A stretch of DNA of 64,000 bases, taken from contig NZ_CP108476.1 in the NCBI RefSeq assembly GCF_036226465.1, positions 7,378,001 to 7,442,000 of the forward strand, given 5' to 3'. The stretch comes from Kitasatospora sp. NBC_01250 (GTDB lineage Bacteria > Actinomycetota > Actinomycetes > Streptomycetales > Streptomycetaceae). Positions 32,317 to 39,725 of this stretch are shown here, in pieces (positions within the stretch are counted from its first letter, which is position 1; the number at the start of each line of letters is the position of its first letter). The notes below the pieces were generated by a model. It ran no database searches, was not told the origin of the DNA, and worked only from the letters and a program-made list of their open reading frames with translations. Position numbers and translations under genes: made by a program.

Positions 32317-33384
32317 TCAGCTGCCGACCAGGCGCTGCGCCCCGCGCCAGCGGCTGACCGCCGGGTGCAGCCCGGACAGGACCGCCTCGAACTGGTCCCC
32401 GTCGCAGCCCGGGTCCACGGTCAGGCGGCTGACCCGCAGCGCCTCGCGCGGCAGCCGCGGATTGAGCCGGTGGTCGGCCAGGAAGGCGCTGCGGTAGCCG
32501 AGTTCGGCGAGCAGCCGGGCCGCGCGCACGTCGTGGCCGCCGCCGGGGTAGGCGAAGGCGGTGGGGGCGGTGCCGAGCCAGCCGGTCAGGGTCCGGTGCG
32601 CGGTGCGGATCTCGGCCTGCACGGTGTCGTCGTCGCAGTGCCGCAGCTCCGGATCCCCGAGGGTCTGGCTGCCGATCGCCACCTGTCCGGCTGCCAGCTG
32701 GCGCAGCTGCTCGGGCGTCAGCCGCTGCCGGTGCGGCGGGCGGACCGGCGAGCTGACCCGCAGTTCGTGCAGGCTGCGGCGGCGGTCCGGGTCGGGCAGC
32801 GCGGCCAGCTGCGCCAGCCGGGCGGGCAGCCCGTCGGCGGTGACGGCGCGCGCGTAGCCGCCGTTGGCCAGCAGGAAGGCGGCCTCCTGGCGCCAGGACG
32901 GGCGGTCGGTGCCGACCAGCTCGGTCACCACGAAGGCGACCGCGGGCAGCCGGCGGGCGGTCAGCGCGGGCAACGCGTGGTCCAGCACGCCGCGGTCGGC
33001 GTCGTCGAAGGTGATCAGCACACTGCGCGGCGGCAGCGGCCGGCCCTCGCGCAGCGCCTGCTCCAGGGCGGGCAGCGACACCGGGACGGCGACCCGGCAC
33101 AGCCGGTCCAGCTGCGCACCGAAGGCGCGCCGGTCGGTCACCCGGCGGTAGGCCAGCACCGCCAGCCGGCGGGCCGCGCAGGCGCGGAAGAGCGGCTGCG
33201 CGGGGGAGTGGCGCAGCCAGTGCACCAGACGGTCGGCGCCGGCCGGCGCCGGCTGCTCGGGGGCGAGGGCCGGTGCCGGGCGCGACCTGGGCCCGACGAG
33301 CCCGGGCGTGATCGCCCGCCACGCGGCCGACCACAGGTCGGGCGTGTTCATCTGGTCCGGCGTACTGGCATCCGGTCGCGGCAC
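32317..33384 (-). CDS. Polysaccharide deacetylase-like protein with degenerate zinc site
   Basis: 355 residues. The NodB fold is visible: LITFDDADRGVLDHALPAL (motif 1, usually TFDDG), a motif-2 segment AIGSQTLGDPEL where active enzymes have S-H-T-x-x-H, and AFAYPGGGHDVRAARLLAELGYRSAF (motif 3). Both zinc-binding histidines of motif 2 are replaced by Gln and Asp, so hydrolytic activity is doubtful. No signal peptide is seen; the N-terminal 90 residues are Pro/Ala-rich. A later ATG at 33351 is an alternative start. A perfect dyad (33431-33453) lies upstream. Confidence 0.75.
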   Translation of the reverse strand: MPRPDASTPDQMNTPDLWSAAWRAITPGLVGPRSRPAPALAPEQPAPAGADRLVHWLRHSPAQPLFRACAARRLAVLAYRRVTDRRAFGAQLDRLCRVAVPVSLPALEQALREGRPLPPRSVLITFDDADRGVLDHALPALTARRLPAVAFVVTELVGTDRPSWRQEAAFLLANGGYARAVTADGLPARLAQLAALPDPDRRRSLHELRVSSPVRPPHRQRLTPEQLRQLAAGQVAIGSQTLGDPELRHCDDDTVQAEIRTAHRTLTGWLGTAPTAFAYPGGGHDVRAARLLAELGYRSAFLADHRLNPRLPREALRVSRLTVDPGCDGDQFEAVLSGLHPAVSRWRGAQRLVGS

Positions 33385-33430
33385 AGTGCCCCCAAGGCGC
33401 GGCCGGGCGGACCCGGCAAGGAGATCGCTC

Positions 33431-33453
33431 TACGTACTACCGACTCGTACGTA
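33431..33453. promoter_or_regulatory. TACGTAC-N9-GTACGTA dyad upstream of the deacetylase-like gene
   Basis: This is a perfect 7-bp inverted repeat, 47 bases before the start at 33384, within an AT-richer stretch that holds further GTAC words. Confidence 0.4.
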
Positions 33454-33548
33454 ATCCGGATGGTTGTACGCGATGGGTACGACACCTTGAACCGGTTTGC
33501 GCGGGGGCGGCGGATCCAGGGAAGAGGGGTGGCGCGCGGGCGGCGGGA

Positions 33549-34487
33549 TCAGGCGGCCGGCCGGGTGCGGAACCACTCGACCGTCCGCTCCAGCCCCACC
33601 CGCAGCGGCACCGGCGCGAGGCCGGGGAAGAGGGAGCGCAGCAGGGCGTCGTCGGCCACCGAGTCACGCACGTCACCGGCCCGGGGCCCGGAGTGCGTCA
33701 CCTCCAGCGGTCGCCCGAGGACGGCGGCGAGCTCGTCGACCAGCTCCAGCAGGGTGGTCCGGGTGCCGAGGGCGACGTTGACCGGCGCCGGATGGACCAC
33801 CCGGCGCACCACCGCCTCGGTGAACACCCGCGCCACCGTGCCGACATAGGTGAAGTCGCGGCTCTGGCGGCCGTCGCCGTGCACGGTCAGCGGCCGGCCG
33901 GCCAGTGCGGCGGCCACGAAGGACGGGACCACCGCGGCGTACGCGTGCCCGGCCGGCTGCAGCGGACCGAAGACGTTGAACAGCCGCAGCGGCAGCACGT
34001 CCAGCCCGTAGCAGTGGTGGTAGGCCGCCAGGTAGCCCTCGGCGGCCAGCTTGCTCACCGCGTAGGGGCTCAGCGGCTCGGCCCGCATGGTCTCGCGCTT
34101 GGGCAGTTCGCGGTTGGCCCCGTAGACCGAGGACGAGGAGGCCGCCGCGACGTAGAGGCCGCCGGCCCGCCGGGCCGCCTCCAGCACCTGCAGGGTGCCG
34201 GTGGTGTTGACCTCGTGGCTGGCCAGCGGGTCGGCCACCGAGCGCGGCACCGAGGGCAGCGCGGCCAGGTGGACCACCGCGTCGGCCCCGGCGAAGGCCG
34301 CGTCGAGCAGGCCGGGATCGAGGATCGAGCCGTCGTACAGCGTGGCGTCGCAGCCGGCCAGGTCGGCCTTGGCGCCGCCGGTGAGGTCGTCGACCACCCG
34401 GACCTCGGTGACCTCGGGACGCTCCAGCAGCGCCGCCACCAGGTTGGCGCCGATGAAACCGGCTCCGCCGGTGACGACCACGCGCAT
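33549..34487 (-). CDS. NAD-dependent epimerase/dehydratase (UDP-glucose 4-epimerase type)
   Basis: 312 residues. Extended SDR: VVVTGGAGFIGANLV (NAD-binding GxxGxxG), HLAALPSVPRSVADP, the catalytic SSSSVYG and SPYAVSKLAAEGY (Tyr-x3-Lys), and RLFNVFGP. It fits the nucleotide-sugar 4-epimerases. GGAGGAGG lies 7 bases before ATG 34487, one of the strongest ribosome sites in the window. The degenerate deacetylase gene follows downstream on the same strand, so a shared glycan role is possible (inference). Confidence 0.9.
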   Translation of the reverse strand: MRVVVTGGAGFIGANLVAALLERPEVTEVRVVDDLTGGAKADLAGCDATLYDGSILDPGLLDAAFAGADAVVHLAALPSVPRSVADPLASHEVNTTGTLQVLEAARRAGGLYVAAASSSSVYGANRELPKRETMRAEPLSPYAVSKLAAEGYLAAYHHCYGLDVLPLRLFNVFGPLQPAGHAYAAVVPSFVAAALAGRPLTVHGDGRQSRDFTYVGTVARVFTEAVVRRVVHPAPVNVALGTRTTLLELVDELAAVLGRPLEVTHSGPRAGDVRDSVADDALLRSLFPGLAPVPLRVGLERTVEWFRTRPAA

Positions 34488-34571
34488 CGCGGGGCCTCCT
34501 CCCGGAAGTACGAGGGCTCGTCGGTCCGGGCCGGGGGCGGCCGGGACGCGGAGCCGATCGTAGCCGACCGG

Positions 34572-34584
34572 ACACGGTCCGTGT
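34572..34584. promoter_or_regulatory. ACACGG-T-CCGTGT palindrome upstream of the epimerase gene
   Basis: A perfect 6-bp dyad about 85 bases before the epimerase start, followed by TGTAGA, a possible minor promoter element. A regulatory role is not shown. Confidence 0.3.
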
Positions 34585-34676
34585 AGACCCCGTCGGCGGA
34601 TGAGAGCGGACTCATAGCCTCCGCCGGCCGTCGGCCCGCGGAGGCGTCCGGTGGGCCGGCGGACCGCCGTGCGGGC

Positions 34677-35192
34677 TCAGAGCTTGCGCTGCCGGTAGGT
34701 CTCCTCCGCGGCCTCCACCACCGCGGCCAGGTCGCCGCCGGCCGAGGCGGTCAGCACGGCCACCACCGCGCCCTCCACGAACGGGGCGTCGGCGAACCGC
34801 ACCGGGAACGGCAGACCGTGCTCGTCGGCGGCCGCCAGCACCGCGGCCACCGTCTGGACGGCCGAGGGCAGGTCGGCCAGCACCGCCACGCCGTGGCCCT
34901 GGTCCACCCGCCGGGCCGCCGCCGCGATCAGCAGCGCGCTGCTGCCCAGGCCGTCGCCCGGCTGTCCGCCGGTCGCCGCGACGGGGGCCGGGTCATCGGT
35001 CCCCGACATCGCGCGGGCCAGGTCGGCGGTGTCCTGCGCCAGCTCCCCGCTGTGCGAGACCAGCACGACGCCGACCCGGCCCAGCGCGGCCGAGCGGAGC
35101 GGGGCCTGGCTCGGCACCCGGGCGGCCGAGGGCGCCTCCCCGATCGGGATGACGTCCGCCCCGTTCCCGCCCCGCGGGCTGATCTGCCCCAT
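34677..35192 (-). CDS. dhaM: PTS-dependent dihydroxyacetone kinase phosphotransferase subunit DhaM (EIIA-Man fold)
   Basis: 171 residues. After a 40-residue N-terminal extension comes GRVGVVLVSHSGELAQDTADLARAM, where the His of SHS is the phosphorylated residue, and later ALLIAAARRVDQGHGVAVLADL and RFADAPFVEGAVVAVLTASAGGDLAAV, which match DhaM. It passes phosphate from HPr to DhaL-bound ADP. dhaK and dhaL are not adjacent, which is unusual. GGGAG is 6 bases before ATG 35192. Confidence 0.8.
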   Translation of the reverse strand: MGQISPRGGNGADVIPIGEAPSAARVPSQAPLRSAALGRVGVVLVSHSGELAQDTADLARAMSGTDDPAPVAATGGQPGDGLGSSALLIAAAARRVDQGHGVAVLADLPSAVQTVAAVLAAADEHGLPFPVRFADAPFVEGAVVAVLTASAGGDLAAVVEAAEETYRQRKL

Positions 35193-35437
35193 CGGCTGCT
35201 CCCAGCTCTCCCGGCCTCTCCCGCCGCCCGCGTGCGGGGGCCGCGCCCGACCGGCGCCGGCCGTGCCCACTCTCGCAAACGCGGCTCGCCGCCCGGGCCC
35301 CGCCGCGCCGGTCGGGCCCGGCCCGGGCAGGATCCGCCGATAGCACGATCGCTGCCCGTGCGGGGCCCGCTCCCGCCGATGCCCGCCGCCGGGGGTGGAG
35401 TTCGTGCACAGGCCGCCCCGGCCGGGTCGTCGGCCGT

Positions 35438-35443
35438 TACGCT
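35438..35443 (+). promoter_or_regulatory. -10 box TACGCT of the DUF397 gene
   Basis: TACGCT lies 37 bases before GTG 35480, which has a strong GGAGGAG ribosome site, so this message would have a short leader. Confidence 0.4.
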
Positions 35444-35479
35444 GACCCCCCTGAAGGACGTTCGGGAGGAGCACGACCA

Positions 35480-35752
35480 GTGACAACCGAGACCGCCGGG
35501 GCCGGCCAGAGCGCCCAGGGCACGGAGAGCGTGCCCGCGGCGCGCAAGCCCAAGTTGGACACCACCGGCGCGGAGTGGCTCTCCGCGAAGCAGGAGGACG
35601 GCTCTCCGGGTGACGTGCAGATCGCCTTCGTCGACGGCTACATCGCCATGCGCGACGGGCGCTTTCCCGACGGCCCGGTGCTGGTCTTCACGCCGGAGGA
35701 GTGGCGGGCCTTCGTGCTCGGCGCCCAGGACGGCGAGTTCGACCTGACCTGA
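35480..35752 (+). CDS. DUF397 domain protein
   Basis: 90 residues. The C-terminal half (AEWLSAKQEDGSPGDVQIAFVDGYIAMRDGRFPDGPVLVFTPEEWRAFVLGAQDGEFD) is a DUF397 domain. DUF397 proteins are very numerous in Streptomyces and usually sit beside an XRE-family regulator, forming toxin-antitoxin-like or developmental regulator pairs. Here no XRE partner gene is adjacent, and the N-terminal 30 residues are an extension. Confidence 0.85.
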   Translation: MTTETAGAGQSAQGTESVPAARKPKLDTTGAEWLSAKQEDGSPGDVQIAFVDGYIAMRDGRFPDGPVLVFTPEEWRAFVLGAQDGEFDLT

Positions 35753-35771
35753 GCCGCGGAGTTCCGGCCCG

Positions 35772-35801
35772 AGGGCCGTCGGTCCACCGACCGGCGGCCC
35801 T
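35772..35801 (+). terminator. Hairpin after the DUF397 gene
   Basis: AGGGCCG pairs with CGGCCCT, with CGGT/ACCG inside. It starts 20 bases after the stop codon. Confidence 0.65.
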
Positions 35802-35856
35802 TCGCGTGTCCGGGCCCGGGGGTATCGGCGGGCGCCGCAGGCGGCGCGCACAACAG

Positions 35857-35903
35857 GCAGGCGCCGTGCCGACCGCCCCCACGCGGTCGTGCACGGCGCC
35901 TGC
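35857..35903. terminator. 13-bp perfect inverted repeat
   Basis: GCAGGCGCCGTGC (35857-35869) pairs exactly with 35891-35903, and GACCG/CGGTC pairs inside the loop. Confidence 0.6.
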
Positions 35904-35909
35904 TGTACG

Positions 35910-35930
35910 ACCCGGTTCGCGAAACCGGGT
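35910..35930 (+). terminator. 8-bp hairpin followed by TTT
   Basis: ACCCGGTT-CGCGA-AACCGGGT, then TTTCCC if the last T of the stem is counted. It lies 6 bases after the larger hairpin. Confidence 0.55.
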
Positions 35931-36382
35931 TTCCCTCCCGAGGTTCCCCGGGGCCGGCCCGAGTGGACCGGTCCCGTCGCCGGGAGGCTGGCGGCGGGAC
36001 CCTGAGGGTCCAGGCCGCCGGTGCCCGGGATCCGAACGCCCCCACGCGTCGGTGTCCCGAGCGCGGTTCACGAGCGCGACGAAGTCGGGGAACCCGTGAA
36101 CCAGGCTTTGGGTGAAAGAGTGACAGACTCGGGCAAACTCACTAGCGCAACAGCCGCAGTCGCCGCACGACGGTGTGCCAACGGAGGATGGGCGCACACG
36201 AATGCGCCACAGCAGGCCACCCCCACGTGGACGGACCACAGCAGCTGCCGTACATCCGCGACCGTAGCCCGGACGGTTGCTCAGCGTCAACATTCGTCTC
36301 GGAGCGTGGAGCTCGCGCACGTGTGAACGTCTGGCAAACGCGCCTCGGCGCCGCCCCGTGCGGTCGCGCGCCCCCGGGCACG

Positions 36383-36388
36383 TACGAT
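36383..36388 (+). promoter_or_regulatory. Leaderless -10 box of the hypothetical gene at 36395
   Basis: TACGAT ends 6 bases before ATG 36395, with no ribosome binding site. Confidence 0.5.
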
Positions 36389-36394
36389 GGCGAC

Positions 36395-36889
36395 ATGTCA
36401 TTTCTCCGCCGCCGCTCCGGCACCCCCGCGGGCCCGGACTTCGACGTCCTCGCGATGGACCCGGGCGACTGGCCAGGCCTCTTCGGCGCCGCGGTGATGA
36501 CCGGCCCGGACGGCTCCTGCCAGGGGATCTTCCTGCGCTACGACCTGTTCGGCGGTCGCGGCCCGGCGATGTTCATCGGCAACCTGCCCGAGGGCTCGCC
36601 CGCGCGCGACACCGCGGACGGCGTCCCGTTCGAGGTCAGACAACTGCTGGCGGCGCTGGAGCTGGACGAGCCGGTCGAGTTCGTCTCGGCCGAGGACTTC
36701 CCGGTGATGCTCGGCGACGACCTGCTGATCGTGAAGAAGGTCAAGGTCTCCGAGGAGCGGGTGTTCTGCGCCCAGTTCGACCGGAGCGACCAGGTGCAGG
36801 TCACCATCGCCTCCTGGGACCGGCCGATCGCGGACGACCTCTACCAGCTGCTCAAGCCGCTGCCGGCGGACCTCTTCCAGCAGGGCTGA
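36395..36889 (+). CDS. Conserved hypothetical protein
   Basis: 164 residues, start MSFLRRRSGTPAGPDFDVLAMDPGDWPGLF. I do not recognise a named domain. It is a soluble alpha/beta-looking protein with mixed charges, no signal peptide and no transmembrane helix, and contains an acidic C-terminal half. The codon use is normal for the genome. The start is set by the leaderless promoter just before it; a longer upstream frame crosses the AT-richer region and is not supported. Confidence 0.65.
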   Translation: MSFLRRRSGTPAGPDFDVLAMDPGDWPGLFGAAVMTGPDGSCQGIFLRYDLFGGRGPAMFIGNLPEGSPARDTADGVPFEVRQLLAALELDEPVEFVSAEDFPVMLGDDLLIVKKVKVSEERVFCAQFDRSDQVQVTIASWDRPIADDLYQLLKPLPADLFQQG

Positions 36890-36935
36890 CCGACCGGCGC
36901 GTTCGGATGCGCCGGCGCGACGAGCGTTGCGTCAG

Positions 36936-36980
36936 GTGTTCGACCATTGCTTGACGTGCTCGATCAACACTTCGTACAGT
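36936..36980 (+). promoter_or_regulatory. Promoter with two direct repeats for the leader peptide
   Basis: TTGACG (36951-36956), an 18-base spacer and TACAGT (36975-36980) form a near-consensus promoter, with ATG 36987 six bases on. The 11-mers GTGTTCGACCA (36936-36946) and GTGCTCGATCA (36956-36966) match at 9 positions and are exactly 20 bases apart, i.e. two helical turns, around the -35 box. They could bind a regulator. Confidence 0.65.
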
Positions 36981-36986
36981 CACGGC

Positions 36987-37064
36987 ATGCCGTCCCGCCG
37001 CCCGCTGCTGACCAGGCGCAGCTATCTGGACCTGCGGCGGACCGCCAGCGCGATCTGTCGCTAG
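36987..37064 (+). CDS. Leader peptide with penultimate-codon Cys, sulfur-type actinobacterial leader
   Basis: 25 codons. The second half reads TRRSYLDLRRTASAICR, like the actinobacterial leader peptides with RR-x-x-DL-x-R-x-x-SA-x-C that precede sulfur and cysteine genes. The Cys codon (TGT) is the last but one. The ATG lies 6 bases after the -10 box, so translation begins at the 5' end of the message. A large hairpin starts 9 bases after the stop, suggesting that ribosome stalling at the Cys codon during cysteine shortage alters its folding. Confidence 0.75.
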   Translation: MPSRRPLLTRRSYLDLRRTASAICR

Positions 37065-37072
37065 GAAGCGTC

Positions 37073-37119
37073 GGCCTCAGGGCCTGTTCGGCGGAGCCTG
37101 CCGGACAGGCCCTGAGGCC
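37073..37119 (+). terminator. Attenuator hairpin with 15-bp perfect stem
   Basis: GGCCTCAGGGCCTGT (37073-37087) pairs perfectly with 37105-37119; CGGC (37089-37092) and GCCG (37100-37103) extend it. It begins 9 bases after the leader-peptide stop. A second hairpin, CCCCGGCC-ctc-GGCCGGGG, follows at 37164-37182, before the ribosome site of the next gene. Confidence 0.75.
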
Positions 37120-37215
37120 GTGTCTCGCCATTTCCCGCCGGGCGCGCGACGCCGGGCATCCCTCCCCGGCCCTCGGCCGGGGGACCCCCACGGACGCACC
37201 GGAGGCAGCAGCGCC

Positions 37216-38451
37216 ATGACCACCCGTTCCGAACGCCCGCCAGTCGATCAGTCATCGGTCGAGCACCCGTCAGCGGCCGGGCAGCGGGCCGAGGTTGCCG
37301 AGGCGCTGGCCGGACTGCCCCGGGTGGTCGACCTGCTGGCCGCCCGCGCCGAGGAGCACGACCGTGACGCGACCTTCCCCTACCAGGGCGTCGAGGCGGT
37401 GCACGAGGCCGGCCTGCTCACCCTGACGGTCGGTCAGCGCTTCGGCGGACCGGGCGGCACGCTCGCCGACACCGTCCAGGTGCTGGCCGAACTCGGCCGC
37501 GGCGACGCCTCGGTGGCCCTGGTCACCGCCTGCACCCTGCTGCTCCACGCCGAGCAGACGCGTGCCGCGTACTGGCCGGCCGCCGCCTACCGCCGGCTGC
37601 TGACCGAGTCCCGCCGCGGACCCGCGCTGGTGAACACGTTGGAGGTGGAGCCGGGCCGGACCGCGCCGCTGACCGCCCGGCGCAACGGCACGGGCTGGCT
37701 GCTGACCGGCCGGTGGAGCGGCTGCACCGGCGCCGAGGCGCTGGCCTGGCTGGTGGTGCGGGCCGAGACCGACGAGCCGCACCCGCGCGGTGGACTCTTC
37801 CTGGTCCGGGGCGAGAGCCCGGGAGTCGAGGTCGATCCGGTCTGGGACCAGCTGGGTCTGCGGGCCAGTGCGGGGCACGACGTGGTCCTGACCGAGGTCG
37901 AGGTGCCGGCCGAGGCGGCTCTCGGGCTGCGGCCGGTGCCGGGCGACCCGGGCGCGGCGGGGACCGGGGCCGATCCGGTGGCCGCGGCGGCCACCGCCTG
38001 GCGGGACCTGGCGCTGGCGGCGGTGCAGCTGGGCATCGGCCGGGCGGCCCGGGACTGGTTGGTGCGCTTCCTCAACCAGCGCACTCCGGCCAATCTGGCC
38101 GAGCCGCTGGGGACCCTGCCGCGCTACCAGGCGGCGCTCGGCGAGGTGGAGAGCGCGCTGATCGGGGCGCAGGAGCTGGTGGCGGGCCTGGCGGCGCGGA
38201 TCGACGCGGGGGAGACCGGGGCCCTGGAGCGCACCGGCCCGGCCCAACTGGTGGTCACCCGCGCGGTGGTGGACGCGGTGCAGCGGGCGGTGGCGCTCAC
38301 CGGCAGCCCGGGGCTGAGCCGGCGCCACCCGCTGGAGCGCTACCTGCGCGACGCGCTCAGCGCCCGGCAGCACGGGCGCTGCGAGGAGACGATGCTGGCG
38401 CAGACGGGGCGGGCCGCCCTGGCCCGGGCCGGCCGCTCGCGCGGGGTCTGA
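37216..38451 (+). CDS. Acyl-CoA dehydrogenase family protein, SfnB/DszC-like
   Basis: 411 residues. The acyl-CoA dehydrogenase fold is visible: EEHDRDATFPYQGVEAVHEAGLL, a FGGPGG stretch, ELGRGDASVALVTA, LGLRASAGHDVVLTEVEVP in the middle, and a helical C-terminal domain with LERYLRDALSARQHGR. It most resembles SfnB/DszC-type flavin monooxygenases used in sulfur acquisition. The canonical catalytic Glu of the dehydrogenases is not evident. The Cys-type leader peptide upstream supports a sulfur role. The ATG 37216 has GGAGG at 37201-37205, 10 bases before. Confidence 0.75.
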   Translation: MTTRSERPPVDQSSVEHPSAAGQRAEVAEALAGLPRVVDLLAARAEEHDRDATFPYQGVEAVHEAGLLTLTVGQRFGGPGGTLADTVQVLAELGRGDASVALVTACTLLLHAEQTRAAYWPAAAYRRLLTESRRGPALVNTLEVEPGRTAPLTARRNGTGWLLTGRWSGCTGAEALAWLVVRAETDEPHPRGGLFLVRGESPGVEVDPVWDQLGLRASAGHDVVLTEVEVPAEAALGLRPVPGDPGAAGTGADPVAAAATAWRDLALAAVQLGIGRAARDWLVRFLNQRTPANLAEPLGTLPRYQAALGEVESALIGAQELVAGLAARIDAGETGALERTGPAQLVVTRAVVDAVQRAVALTGSPGLSRRHPLERYLRDALSARQHGRCEETMLAQTGRAALARAGRSRGV

Positions 38452-38460
38452 CCGGCCGTC

Positions 38461-38510
38461 GGACGACGGCCCGGCCCCGGCCGACCGGGGCCGGCCGAAT
38501 CCCGTCGTCC
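38461..38510. terminator. Double hairpin between convergent genes
   Basis: The outer stem is GGACGACGG/CCGTCGTCC, and the inner one CGGCCCCGG-ccga-CCGGGGCCG. It probably ends both the SfnB-like and the phosphotransferase transcripts. Confidence 0.75.
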
Positions 38511-38600
38511 CGACCGCCCCATGCGCACCGGCCCCACCGGTGGAACCGGCAGCACCGCCAGGAGCTGCAGCACCGGCAGCACCGGTTCTGCCCGTCCCAC

Positions 38601-39725
38601 TCAGCGCGTCCCCACCGCGGCCCGCACCGCGCGGCGGGCGAGGGCCGCGTCGTCGTAGAGCCGACGGATCATCAGCCGCTGCTCCTCGCCCGCCCCCGGC
38701 ACGTCGTAGATCCGCAGCTCGCGCATCAGCACCAGCACCAGGTTGACCAGGAAGGCGTCCCGCGCCACCGTGCCGCCGAGCTGGGCGAGCTGGGCGATCT
38801 GCCGCCGCGCCGCGGTGTCCCCGGAGAGCACGCTCCACAGCACCGCCAGGTCGTAGCCGGGCAGGTACCAGCCGGCCTGCTCCCAGTCGAGCAGCACCGG
38901 GCCCGAGGGCGCCAGCATGATGTTGCTGAGCAGCGCGTCGCCGTGGCACAGCTGCCAGCCGGTGTGCGCCAGGCCGTGCAGCAGTTGCCGCAGGTCGCCG
39001 GCGTCGCGGTCGGTCAGCTGGCCCACCGAGTGGTAGCGGCCGATCTCGAAGTGGTAGTCGAGCGGCTGCTGGAAGACGTCGGTGGGCGGGCGCCAGAGGT
39101 TCAGCGCGCGGACCGAGCCGAGCACGGCCCGCACCTCGCCCGGCGTCGGGGCGTTGGCCGGGTGGCGCTCGACGGCGGCCGGGCGGCCCGGGATCCGTTC
39201 CATCACCAGCACGCAGCGGTCGTGGTCGGCCGCCACCAGCCGCGGCATCCGCACCGGCGGCCGGTGCCGGACGAAGGCGCGGTAGATCGCCACCTCACGA
39301 CGGAACCGCTCCACCAGCAGAGCCCGCTGGTCGCCCTGCACCGCCTGCGGGGAGAGGCACTTGGCGACCACGGCGGTGCGGCCGATCAGCCCGGTGATCA
39401 GGATGTGCGCCCCGTCCTCGCGCAGCACCTGACGCGCCGAGAAGGCGGGACATATCCGCGTGATGTGGGCGAGCGCGGCCCGCACGGCCGGGGTGGCGAG
39501 CGCGGCGGTGTCGACCCGCTCGACCAGGGGGGCGGCCGGCTGGGGTGCGCGGGGGCGCAGCAGGCGCTCGCCGGCGCGCGGCAGGAACCCGGGTGCCTCG
39601 ATGCGCCCGGCAGGGCGGGCGGGCAGAGCTGGCTTCGGCCCGGGCCGGCGGACCGCCACGGAGGACGGCGGCCGTTGAACGGTCCCGGTCCGGGGCGCGG
39701 TGGGGGAAGTCGCGGAGGAGTACAT
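38601..39725 (-). CDS. Aminoglycoside phosphotransferase-type kinase family protein
   Basis: 374 residues. The APH fold is shown by QLCHGDALLSNIM (catalytic loop, HGD and N) and VLLDWEQAGWYLPGYDLA (metal-binding DxE), and by TAVVAKCLSP for the ATP-binding Lys. The first 75 residues are Pro/Arg-rich and look disordered. The substrate is unknown; such proteins phosphorylate antibiotics, choline or other small molecules. The start at 39725 has only a weak ribosome site. Confidence 0.85.
   Translation of the reverse strand: MYSSATSPTAPRTGTVQRPPSSVAVRRPGPKPALPARPAGRIEAPGFLPRAGERLLRPRAPQPAAPLVERVDTAALATPAVRAALAHITRICPAFSARQVLREDGAHILITGLIGRTAVVAKCLSPQAVQGDQRALLVERFRREVAIYRAFVRHRPPVRMPRLVAADHDRCVLVMERIPGRPAAVERHPANAPTPGEVRAVLGSVRALNLWRPPTDVFQQPLDYHFEIGRYHSVGQLTDRDAGDLRQLLHGLAHTGWQLCHGDALLSNIMLAPSGPVLLDWEQAGWYLPGYDLAVLWSVLSGDTAARRQIAQLAQLGGTVARDAFLVNLVLVLMRELRIYDVPGAGEEQRLMIRRLYDDAALARRAVRAAVGTR

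Larger units (their letters stand above)
35802..36394. other. Structured non-coding region of about 590 bases
   Basis: No convincing gene. It contains a 13-bp perfect hairpin at 35857-35903, an 8-bp hairpin at 35910-35930 followed by TTT, a GGACCC/GGGTCC stem near 35997-36011, and from 36090 to 36330 a stretch with visibly lower GC content. A leaderless promoter closes it. Confidence 0.6.

Noticed and set aside
35857..35930. Possible tRNA or riboswitch
   Set aside because: The hairpins do not form a cloverleaf, there is no anticodon arm or CCA end, and no known riboswitch core could be matched by eye.
35688..36401. Minus-strand frame covering the structured intergenic region
   Set aside because: No ribosome site, poor codon pattern in its middle and no recognisable domain; it overlaps the DUF397 gene.
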